From Aureobasidium sp. EXF-3400 (taxonomy: Eukaryota > Ascomycota > Dothideomycetes > Dothideales > Saccotheciaceae), in contig SWBL01000391.1 in the NCBI GenBank assembly GCA_024195585.1, positions 1 through 43,052 on the forward strand: a DNA stretch of 43,052 bases, given 5' to 3'. Numbering within the stretch: the first letter of the stretch is position 1; each line of letters begins with the position of its first letter. The translations under genes and the position numbers were made by a program. The notes under the pieces were generated by a model. It was not told the origin of the DNA. It ran no database searches and saw only the letters and a list, made by a program, of their open reading frames with translations. Positions 9,910 to 19,676 of the stretch are shown piece after piece.

Positions 9910-12230
9910 ATGTTGCGAATCGACGGACAGCCATTACCCTGGATGTTCGAGAAGAACGATATAATGATAGCGACCATTCGACAGATCGAAGAAACACGCA
10001 AGCTTATCGAAACATAACAAAGTCCATTGATGTATCTCACGCTTCGTTTAACACGGTCGTGAAACCCCTTGTGGAGCTTGAGAATGCCCAGGCGGGTGAG
10101 GGAGCTGCTATAGCTGGACTGAAGTACTTTTCTCTAAGTTTGGAATGCTAGCAGATGGTGTCGAAAGCTGAGGATACGTGGCGCAAGTTCGAGACTCTCG
10201 TCAATCTTGACCTTTATGCCCTACTTGATGCAGTCCGGCACAAGAAAGAGGATCTTTGTATAGAGTCTAGCAAGCTTTTGGATAAAATGCTGCTGGAGTA
10301 TAAGGAGAGCGGCTACGGCAGGCTGCATAAAGTTGGCCTTTAACGGATTCTAGGTCGGAGAAGAGACATCGATCGTTTGTAGGCGGAGTTTCACCAGAAC
10401 TTGCGCTAGCGAATGGGTCATGAAAGTTTTGACAAATTAGAGCTATCTGGTCTGCCAGAGGAATTGCTGACAACCGTGAGCAAGGATGGAAAAATCGCAA
10501 TTGGTTACAACAAGCAGTTCACAGTCATGAAGAGCGCCCACAATCCGCAAACACGCCAGCGCATGCAAGAAGTATGCCATCGTCAGCTGGGAGAAAACAT
10601 TCGTCTGTTCCACGAGGTCGTCGTTCTTCGCGACGAGAACGCTCGGGAGCTTTCCCATCCAAGTCACGCAGCCACTAGGCTGCCACATCGGAGTGTGGAG
10701 TCTCTCGAGTGGGTAGAACAACTTATCGCAGCACTGGCGTCCGACTTGGTTTCTTGGAGCAAAATTGAGGCAGATCAGCTGCTCGAACTGAAGCAGCGAC
10801 ACCTCGCAAGTCATCCCGACATCCAGGATGACAATCGAGATGAGCTCATGCCATGGGACTACGTCTACTATAGCAGTCTTCTCCAGAAGGCGGCACGAAT
10901 CGATCACACGGAGATTTTGAGTACTTTCCCCTTGAACAAACAACCAACACCTTGTTACAGATTTTCGGAGACTTTCTCGAACTTCGATTTGCGCCAATCT
11001 CTAGAGAAGATCTTCGTGGGTTTGTCTGGCACGGAGATGTCACCGGCTGGACAGCGTGGGAAACGAAACCAGACAAGAACAATCAGTTCGTGGGTTATCT
11101 GTTCTTTGACGTGCTAGCAAGACCGTACAAGTATAAAGGCAATCAGAGTGTCAATATTCAGCCTATAGGTCTTAGCGCCATAGAATCTACCTGTTAATCT
11201 TGCGACTAATCAGTCATCAGGGCTACGTCAAACCCGACGGCTCTCGAGTGCATCTAGCGAACGTCTTGATGTGCTATTTCGATAACACTGTAGCGGGTAC
11301 CGGCTGTCTCCTCAGGCACGACGATGTAATCAGCTTGTTCCACGGTGGGTAGCCTTCCTTAACATCGCGTTTGACGCATGTTGATAGTGCTGATTACGAT
11401 AGCCCAGAGCTTGGTCACAGCATGCACGATCTCGTCGCACGAACCAAATATGCGCGACACCACGGGTTTGCCGTCACTCTTGAGCTCGGAGAGGGCATAG
11501 GGATGATGTTCGAACAATGGTGTTGGCTTCAAGATGAGCTTACCGCCATGAGTATGCACTATACGAGGACGAACCCTGCATACATGGAAGCTTGGAAGGT
11601 CGCAAACCCAGGAAGACAATTATCACCAGAAAAGATTCCGCAATCGCTTATACAACCTCGACTTGCCCGACGCGCGCGTATCAAAGCTGATCGTCTCATG
11701 AGTATACTGTAAGTCTTGTCCAGCGTAAAGGAGTGGACACATCATTGGCATTAATCCTTGCCAAAGTGTAGACGCGAAATTTGACCTGGAGATTCACAAT
11801 CCAAGAAACCATACGTCGGCACTCTCGTGTGACGAAGCGATCGTATATCGCAGAATCTACGAAGAGTTGAAGTTACGAAATCTACCGGAGCCAAGTAATA
11901 TCCACGTTCATCACGGCCATCTGCTAGCAGGCTATGATGCTGGTTACTACGCTTATATCTGGTAATATTGCCTGCCTGCGGCAGATCGACTCGCAGAATG
12001 CTAATAGTGGTTTTTGTTTTAGTGCAGAGATCAACGCCACGGATATATTTCAACAGGTCTTTGCACTCGATCCTCGTTCTCGTCAAGCTTGGACCCGGTT
12101 TCGTCAACTTGTCCTTAAGCCGGGAGGTAGCAAAAGTGACTTGGACATAATTAAAAGCATATTGGGTGGCCGGTTTCCAAATAGTCAAGCGTTAAGTTCG
12201 TTGATAGGCAAGTCTCGAACCTCCTCATAA
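9910..12230 (+). pseudogene. M3-family oligopeptidase (saccharolysin/MepB-like), degraded
   Basis: Translated segments match zinc oligopeptidases of peptidase family M3 end to end. From the N-terminus they give a helix around IRQIEETRKLIET, then FNTVVKPLVELENA, the PWDYVYYSSL region, GYLFFDVLARPYKYKG, the zinc motif HELGH, a downstream LELGEGIGMMFEQWCW holding the expected third zinc ligand, and AGYDAGYYAYIW near the end. Introns at 11345-11407 (splitting the codon for the Glu of HELGH), 11709-11766 and 11962-12022 keep good splice signals; another lies near 11169-11220 with unclear edges. The reading frame is broken by TAA 10015-10017, TAG 10149-10151, TAA 10341-10343, TAG 10380-10382 and TAG 10407-10409, plus one-base losses near 10018-10026 and 10915-10920. 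The family is about 650-720 residues and the remnant covers all of it. The catalytic motif survives, so decay looks recent. The start at 9910 is a guess from family similarity. Confidence 0.85.
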
Positions 12231-12534
12231 ATAGGGCAGGAGTTCCTTACATATTATCGACCTTATAGCCTTGGAAGAAGCATTACATAAATCAAACATC
12301 CTCAAATGGTCTCCACGTCCAGATCTTCGCCATACTACAGGGGTCACCCTATTCTTCGAAACTCGGCTATGACTTTAGCCGCGGAACTGTGCCAAGAATG
12401 GTTGCCGCAACCTCTACCGGCATGGGACGTAGACTCCAAGAAGTGAGGAGCAAAGCGTGCCTTCTCATGTGTGACTGTTATCGTTCTGTCGTCTCATCTC
12501 CATCTCTCATTCCGTACAGAGGCATCTCGGAACC
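12231..12534. other. Short intergenic region upstream of the Gfo/Idh/MocA gene
   Basis: About 300 bp that must hold the promoter and 5' leader of the oxidoreductase gene; the 60 bp before the ATG are C/T-rich, as is usual for fungal leaders. One 46-codon frame (12306-12446) is present but has no support as a gene. Confidence 0.45.
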
Positions 12535-13590
12535 ATGGATGACCAACCAGTAACATTCGCCGTCATCGGCACAGGACTTGTCGGCCCCCGGCACGCCGCC
12601 GCAATTGTCAAAACACCCACCTCAAAACTTGTCTGTATCGTAGACCCAAACCCTGCAGCTGAAGTATTGGCCACCGAACTCGGCGTCCCGCTCTTCTCTT
12701 CTGTCGCAGACATGTTGGTGTCAGACGTCAAACCACAAGCAGCGATACTCTGCACGCCAAACCACACGCATGTTTCTATTTCAAGAACTTTACTCGATGC
12801 CAACGTCTCTGTGCTTTGCGAAAAACCGATTGCCACTGATCTTGCCGCTGCGATGGAGATTTTAGGGCATGTAAAGCAGAGTAGAGCCAAATTTGGCGTT
12901 GGCCATCACAGAAGATTCAACAAATATGTCCGAGCCACAAAAGCCGCGATTCCCTCACTAGGCCGCATAGTTGCGGTATCAGGGCTTTGGACACTTTACA
13001 AGCCACCTGAGTACTTCGAAGGCACAGGAGAGTGGAGGAAAGACGGCGCCAATGGTGGTCCCATCCTGATCAATCTGGTTCACGATGTCGATGTGCTACA
13101 ATTCTTACTTGGACCTATTATTCGAGTGTCAGTAGAGGAAACCATCAAGCAGAGAAACTTCAATGCCGAGGAAGGCGCAGCTGTGTTGCTGAAATTCCAA
13201 AGCGGATGTGTGGGTACCTTTGTGGTCTCGGATGCTGTGTCTTCGCCTCATAACTTCGAGTCTGGGACTGGAGAGAATCCAAATATACCTTCTACAGGCA
13301 TGGACTTCTACAGAATATTCGGAACTGAGGCTTCGCTAAGTGTGCCGGACATGAAGAGGTGGAGTTATGATGGCAGAGAGAAAAGCTGGACACGAGAGTT
13401 GAAGGAAGAGACCTTGAGTGTAGAGGAGAGCAAGATCCCGTTCGAGTTGCAGGTCGAGCAATTCGTCAAGGTTGCTAGAGGTCTGGAGAAACCGATGTGT
13501 TCTGGAGAGGATGCTGTGAGAGCGTTGATTGTGGTGGATGCTGTCAAGAAGGCTATGAGAGAGGGAATTGCAGTTGACATTCCGTGTTAG
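12535..13590 (+). CDS. Gfo/Idh/MocA-family NAD(P)-dependent oxidoreductase
   Basis: An intronless gene of 351 residues, the normal length for this family, which oxidises or reduces sugars, inositols and related polyols. The N-terminal Rossmann fold has the dinucleotide motif GTGLVGPRHA (residues 12-21). The family signature CEKPIA follows, with its conserved Lys at 97. The C-terminal alpha/beta domain contains NLVHDVD, where His183 is the likely catalytic residue. The start at 12535 gives the expected short lead into the first beta strand. No signal peptide, so cytosolic. Substrate cannot be told from the sequence. It is flanked by a dead peptidase and a surface protein and shows no operon-like link. 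Confidence 0.93.
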   Translation: MDDQPVTFAVIGTGLVGPRHAAAIVKTPTSKLVCIVDPNPAAEVLATELGVPLFSSVADMLVSDVKPQAAILCTPNHTHVSISRTLLDANVSVLCEKPIATDLAAAMEILGHVKQSRAKFGVGHHRRFNKYVRATKAAIPSLGRIVAVSGLWTLYKPPEYFEGTGEWRKDGANGGPILINLVHDVDVLQFLLGPIIRVSVEETIKQRNFNAEEGAAVLLKFQSGCVGTFVVSDAVSSPHNFESGTGENPNIPSTGMDFYRIFGTEASLSVPDMKRWSYDGREKSWTRELKEETLSVEESKIPFELQVEQFVKVARGLEKPMCSGEDAVRALIVVDAVKKAMREGIAVDIPC

Positions 13591-14266
13591 TGGCGAGTCT
13601 GATCTTGGATCCTGGCACTCGCGATTGTTGGGTATGGTCCTGTCTGTCTCTGTGATAAGGGGACAGGAGACAAAGCATTACTACGTAGTCGTCGTGATGC
13701 AAAAGGGGTACCACTTGTTAGTCATGAGGCTCCACCTGACCGCAATTGAGCTCTTGCTTGATGACAGCAAAATTGGCATGATCTGAAGCTCTGGACACCT
13801 ACTCTGACGGAACGAGCGGACCCTGGAAGTCAGGCGTTGGGGTAGTTGTTCCCTCCGTTACATGCTCCTTTGTGTTTCACGATCATTCCGGCTAGTGTAT
13901 TCGAGGCGTTTCCAACCACCATCTGTCCTATTGAAATACTACAACTGAGCGGAACTTCAAGCTGTTTACCAAGACCTTGGCGATCCCGCATCAGATGTCT
14001 GAATGTTTTGCCAAGGAGACTTCCAAGGGCGGAATCTTACGATTTCTGGAAGACTGGGATCCAAGTGGGATCTATACCGTTATCTGAAGTGAACAGTCTA
14101 ATGCCTACCAAAACCCCGGCTCTGAAGTCTTCACACGAGGATGTAGGCTGAGATGACCAGTAAAGATAACAGGCCTTCGGCCACGCTGTCAATTCTGTAT
14201 CATTCACATCAGTTTTGTATCTCTACTTTACTTCAGCTAAGTATTCTGGGTAAAGTCTCCGTCGAT
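13591..14266. other. Gene-less stretch upstream of the surface protein
   Basis: About 680 bp between the Gfo/Idh/MocA stop and the surface-protein start. It contains only short frames (under 102 codons) without recognisable content. The right end should hold the promoter of the gene at 14267; no clear TATA-type or other motif stands out. Confidence 0.45.
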
Positions 14267-16534
14267 ATGTTCAAGCGCCTCCTCTATGGCCTTCCTTTGG
14301 CCTATTGGTGTGGCTTCGTGATCGCTCAAGGAGTGGTCGTTGATCTCCAGCCTATCGAAATTGTGTGTGATGGTTCCATCATATCGACAACCACACGGTA
14401 TGCGTTCTCCAAGGAGCCATATAACGATTCCTATCGGTGTCTGTGCTGATTTATATGCAGCACTACGAGCAGATCGACCACTGCCAGCATAGCGCCGAGC
14501 ACAACTTCTGACCACAGCACCACCTACTCGACCACAACTGCTACTGGAGTCAGCACCGTCCCATATACTATCACTGGAACCCCGGACGTCCCGGGTGGTA
14601 TCGTGCCTGTGACCATCTACACACCATCTTCGAGCAGAACTACTGACCGCACTATTTACTCGACTACAACTGCTACTGGAGTCAGCACCGTCCCATATAC
14701 TGTCACAGGAACTCCAGAGTTCCCTGGTGGTATCGTGCCTGTCACTGTGCACACGCCATCTCCAAGCTCGACTAGTATGTTGCCTACTTCGAATGCTAGT
14801 TCATCCAGGCCTCCTGTTGTCTCAACTACTACAGTGACGACAACTGGAATCACTACACCGGTGACTTTGACTGGCACACCGAGTACTCCTGGCGGCACAA
14901 CACCCGTGACCGTCGAAGTCCCTTTCACCTTCTCGGAATCTAGCTCATGGCCTCCTGCTCTCTCAACTACAACAGTGACGACGACTGGGATCACTACACC
15001 GGTCACTTTCACTGGCACGCCAAGTATTCCTAGGGGCACAACACCCGTGACCGTCGAAGTCCCTTTTCCCTCTTCGAAATCCAGCTCATGGCCTCCTGCT
15101 CTATCCACTACGACAGTAACAACAACTGGAATTACTATCCCGACTACTATAACCGGCACACCGAGAACTCCCGGAGGTACAACACCCATTACCGTCGAAG
15201 TACCTTTCCCCTCATCAAATTCTAGCTCATCTGGCCCTCCTGCTCTGTCGACCACGACAGTAACGACCACTGGGATCAGCACACCGGTCACTTTGACGGG
15301 CACTCCGAGTGTTCCCGGTGGTACAACGCCAGTTATTGTTGAGATTCCATCTACCCTATCTTCTTCCTCTGATCCACCGCGTCTGTCAACCACGACAGTG
15401 ACAACACCTGGGATCACTGTTCCGACTACCAAGACTGGCACACCCAGTACTCCTGGCGGCACGACACCAGTTATTGTTGAGATTCCATCTACCCCATTTT
15501 CCTCATCTGATCCACCGCGTCTGTCAACTACAACAGTGACCACACCTGGAATTACCGCTCCGACTACCGTCACTGGCACGCCAAGTACTCCTGGTGGAAT
15601 AGCGGAGTAACTGTTTTGACTGTTGAGATTCCGTCTACCTCACCTACCCTGTCTACCTTGTCGTCCACTACTTGCTCAGTACCTACAGGTTCGACCACGG
15701 TATCAGCGTCAAGAACGACATTAGGAGCTTCAACGACGTTCACGGTCCCTGCTTGCGCAACACTGATGCATTTCGCGGTCAGTGGTGGTAATGGCGAGAA
15801 CTACGGTATTGGTCGATACGGGTTTGGTGAGCTGGTCGCCGGCTCACTCGCTGTCCAGCCGGGTGATCTCATAACAGCTATTGCCGGTGGCTCAGCTTCC
15901 AACTCAACAGGTGGTCAAAGTGCCGCTGGCTCTGGTGGGCCCTCTCCTACAGATACCAGACTCCGGGGCGGCGGCGGTGGTGGTGCGTCGCAGCTTGAGC
16001 GTCAACAACAATCTGATCGTTGTCGCTGGTGGAGGAGGTGGTACCGGAGTCTGGGAGGAAAATTGGGTCAGAAACAAGGAGTATTACAGCTACATCTCTG
16101 GGAATGATAGCTGTGATGCAGGACAGGGGGGACACACTATGACCGCCGTCAACTCCGCCGGTGTCAGTCTCTCCACTGCGGGAGGAGGTCAACCTGGCAC
16201 ACTGACTTCACCAGGATTGGGAGGTACTTCCGATAGGAGTTATACCTCTACCCTAGATGGACATCCTGGACAAGGTTCAGCAGGCGCAGATGGAGTTTCC
16301 ACTAATACCATCGCAAGCGGATTGACGCACAGTGTTAGCTCTGGAAGCGGTGGAGGCGGTTACTGTGCAGGTGGCAGTGGATCGGTTCTCTACTGGGACC
16401 GCAACAATGGCAACTATATCACTTTAGGTGGCGATGGTGGTGGTGGCTCAAACTATGTTTCCTCAGCTGTCAGTGGTGGGTCTACGAACATAACCTCTGA
16501 ATCAGTCGGCATGGTTATAGTCAGCTTCTCGTAA
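14267..16534 (+). CDS. Secreted Thr/Ser-repeat surface protein with glycine-rich C-terminal domain, two apparent frameshifts
   Basis: A likely cell-wall or adhesin-like protein. Exon 1 (14267-14397) encodes a signal peptide (MFKRLLYGLPLAYWCGFVIA) and a short Cys-containing segment; a 63-nt intron (14398-14460, GTATGC, ATGCAG) follows. Exon 2 holds eight tandem repeats of about 47 residues rich in Thr, Ser, Pro and Gly, each with a core like TGTPSTPGGTTPV, which are natural O-mannosylation targets. After a Cys-containing linker comes a Gly-rich domain with runs such as VAGGGGGTG and GGDGGGGSNYV. The frame moves by minus one near 15598-15610 (TAA in the entry frame) and back by plus one near 15985-16000. 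The two shifts cancel, so total coding length (2205 nt, 734 residues) is divisible by three and the C-terminal domain reads through to the stop. They may be assembly errors, or an unrecognised intron may remove the first. No GPI signal is visible at the C-terminus. Confidence 0.78.
14521..15650 (+). repeat. Eight tandem coding repeats of about 141 bp
   Basis: Direct repeats within the surface-protein gene. The first two copies are divergent (core GVSTVPYT.TGTP..PGGIVPVT) and the last six are close to each other (STTTVTTTGI, TGTP, PGGTTPV, then a variable Ser/Pro spacer). The last copy is where the first frameshift lies. The repeat leaves the reverse strand open for 307 codons (14656-15579), which is a composition effect and not a gene. 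Confidence 0.9.
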
Positions 16535-17160
16535 GCTAGCCATGGGCAAAGCTATAACACATCGTCTGCCTTGTCTGCATGGAGCGCTTTAGTCCAGAAT
16601 GGGCATCATGGAGCGATGTGCCTTTGAGCAGCGAAGCTTCATAAAGGTGATGAAGAAAATGGTATGAGAGGGGCTGTTGGTATCTATGATAGACTGATCA
16701 GGATACGATATCGTGCTGCAGAAGCGGGTGTATGGCAGGATCAGGGTATTGGATGGGTCTTTGACAAGTCAACGTGTTATGATGGGTTGGGGATGGTATA
16801 TGCCTAGATCAATGTAACACCGCTTCCTCTCATTAATCTTTGCCTAATGGCATCAGCATCGTAAAAACCCCTGCTAACAATAGCAGCGTGATCTGGACTG
16901 CTATTGGAGCATATTGATATACTCAATAAACTTCTCTCAGTTATGTGGATGTTCTTTGTCGCTCGTTCCACCATCCTACCAGCAGAACAGATGACCAAAT
17001 CTTGTGAGTCTGTAAACTAGCGAGAGAGAGAGAAGGGGTCGAAAACATGGAGGAGTCAACACATGAATGATTGAACAGACTATGCTACCGTTGATGTCAT
17101 GTTTACGAGCTCGAGTCTGAGAAAGAGCTTTCTAAGCTAAGATTACAAATGAGTAATCGC
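16535..17160. other. Convergent gene-less stretch
   Basis: About 630 bp between the stop codons of the surface protein (+) and the disordered protein gene (-). It should hold two transcript ends. I see only short frames. Confidence 0.45.
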
Positions 17161-19223
17161 TCAAGGCAGAGAACTGAAGCGCTTGCCACCGCTAATTGTG
17201 TCGCTAACTTTCCTTCCCATTGCCCTCAATCTGTTCATAGCTTGGAATCTGTTTCTGGCTCTAGCGTTCATGGTGCTCAGACCGTTGTGTTGGAGGTGAA
17301 CCTGTAGAGTATCAGCTTACAATTCTGAGTTATCTTCATAAAGAAGAGGACAGAAAAAGCGAGAGAGACAGAAAATGAAGAATGGTAGAGACAGGACATC
17401 AAATGAAGGGCACGTACTTGCTCACCTTGGTCCTCCTTATGGATTTGCGAAACACGTCTGGTTCCTCCTCGTCCTCCCTCATGTCCGAGAAGATGTTCGT
17501 TCTCGCTGTCGTGCTCATCAAGCGCATTGAGTCTCGCAAGGCTGGCAACACTTCCTGCACGAGAAGGTGTGGGTCTTCTCGCACTGTCGTTGCTGGAAGA
17601 GAGTCCGGTTGCTTTATTACCACGAGCAGTGTTACTGGTGCGTCCAGCATTACTGGCATCTCTCTGCATCACGACTTCAGAGCCCGAGCTCACGAGAGTA
17701 GGCGGATAGACGGGGAGATCGGAAGGGTAATCAGAGTTTGGCGGGGGCGAAGGCGCAGAAGGAGGCAAAGGATCTCCCGTCTCGTTGTCCCTCCAGCGTG
17801 TCTGCGTCACTCTGCGGCGATGAGGATCATAAGGTGTAACTGTCTCATCTGAGGCTGGAGAACCAGGCATACTTCCAGGTGATCTGATACCATAGTCACG
17901 AATACGTGTCGCCAAAGAGACAAAAGCGTCATCGTCGATCAGTGGTTCAGTATCTTCGTTCAGAAACTCGGCGGCTTCGAATTCAACTTGAGTGATGGGA
18001 CCGCGAGTACGGAGTTGTTGGTCATGTTCGTAGGCATCTACCCTTCGACGGAATTCTTGGGGGTCGGTGTTGCGGAGATCCCAGGTTTGCTTTGGGATCT
18101 TGATGAAATCTGAGTCATCTACAAAGGGTGGATGTGAAGACAATGGCTGTGGGAGAGCGGTTGTGTTTGGTTGTTGATAGATATCGACATTGCTTGTGAT
18201 GGAGCGTAGAGCTCGCACTCCATAGGTTCCTCGGGGTAGGTGGGTGGCGTTTACAGAGCGTGAGAGCTGGGATCTGCTGCTTTGGACGGGAGGTTTGACG
18301 GGAGTTCCTGCTGGTGATTTGTTGGATGTATCGTTACTTGAGTGAAGTTGCTGTGACTGGACTCTTGGATACTGAGGGCTTGATAAAGCATTGATGGGGA
18401 AGATCTGAGATCCCGGCTTTGTCTTTTCGGGGATCGATGAAGGCACACCCAGTCCTGTGGTACGAGATTGAGTACGTGTAGATCGGAGACGACCACGCTG
18501 AGCGGTTGATGGTTGGAACGATGCTCTGTCTCTGTCAAAACCACGGTTCGTCTGAGAGTTGGCAGAAGTAGTAGATCCATCGCGTGACTTGAAAAACCAT
18601 GATGCAGTAGGAGAAGATTGTGAGAGATCGCTTCGTACGTTGTCAAAGTTTTGCATCTTGCGGAGTTTGGTAGATGAGACTCTGTCGATGGAGTCCAATG
18701 TATCACGATCTGACGGTTGGAAGCCCCGAGTCATTCGAGGTGGATTCAGCTCTTGAGTCTGGTATGATGGAGGGTTGTCTGAGATCTGCGATTTGAAACG
18801 CTCCGAGGTGGATCGCGAAGCAGAGGATGAAGCCATTGGCTGTGGAACATGACGGGAATTGTTGAGGTGATTGCCTGCACTCGAATTACTGTTCTCAAGT
18901 GCTTCATCGTCTCGCTGCTGGTCCAGTGTTCTCAGAGCAGGGGAGCAGTCATAGGCCAGGCGATCTGTAACAAGTGCAGCTACTTTCAGGTGCAGGCGTT
19001 TGAGCGCTTCCAGAGGATGATTGGTCCATTCGGCATGTCCGTCGTAGGGCTCGTGGTGTTCCTTGACATTGCCACGGCTATCGTAGGTGAGAAGAACATA
19101 AGTCCAATAGGTTTCTCCACGATCATCGCGAGACATACAGGAGAGAACGTGGGCGCCAGACTGTGTCCTCAGGAATCGCAAGTTCTCCTGCAGCTGCAAG
19201 AGCATGAATGCTGGGTCGTCCAT
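17161..19223 (-). CDS. Conserved-looking disordered protein, 648 residues
   Basis: Exon 1 is 17418-19223 and exon 2 is 17161-17301, joined by a 116-nt intron (donor GTACGT, GCTGAT branch, acceptor CTACAG). The join was chosen because it gives a basic helical C-terminus (NARARNRFQAMNRLRAMGRK) ending at TGA 17161-17163. Reading on through the intron would end at 17277 in a hydrophobic tail that is probably intron sequence; a second donor (GTGAGC) a few bases upstream would give a much shorter end at 17261. The first 95 residues (MDDPAFMLLQLQENLRFLRT onward) look folded; the rest is Ser/Thr/Pro/Arg/Gln-rich and probably disordered, with a more ordered island near residues 370-450 (FIKIPKQTWDLR, EFRRRVDAYEHDQQLRTRG). 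I do not recognise a family. The composition suggests a regulatory or scaffold protein with many phosphorylation sites. Confidence 0.7.
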
Positions 19224-19676
19224 GGCTGGAAGACTGTCTGAGTTGGGAAGATGAGATGCATGGCGAGATGTGAAGACCTCTTATATCTGTAGTAGTTGGC
19301 CATTGCTTCGTTGCTATCTGTGCTAAATAGAAAACAGAAGCTCCAATATGAGATTAAAGATTTCATAGGGTGCGAACGTCGGGATCTGGGACCAATCGGA
19401 GGTCAATCGCTTTTTCCGTTGACTGGAACTTCGAGCGGCAAGCTTGAGCTTCTCTTGAGTATCAAAGGAGACAAACATAGGTAGTCTTTCGTGTTCTGAT
19501 GATGATGTCAAAAAATCAAAATAGTAACATGGCTCAAACAATTCACCGACACTGGTTTGCATTGGGTATTTGCCAGAACAATGAATATGCAAAGACCAAC
19601 TTGCAAAAAGCACTCTCAAAGGGTAAGACCCAAAATAGCAGAAAAGACTTCGATGAAATGACACTCTCTCTGAACC
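19224..19676. other. Intergenic region between two minus-strand genes
   Basis: About 450 bp holding the promoter of the disordered-protein gene and the transcript end of the HypA-like gene. No further gene is supported. Confidence 0.45.

Noticed and set aside
12306..12446. 46-codon frame before the Gfo/Idh/MocA gene
   Set aside because: Too short, no recognisable sequence, and it is in a region expected to be promoter and leader.
14656..15579. 307-codon open frame on the minus strand, antisense to the surface protein
   Set aside because: It mirrors the 47-residue repeats of the plus-strand gene; the Val/Gly-rich product (VVVVDRRGG-like) is a composition effect and has no start context or homology.
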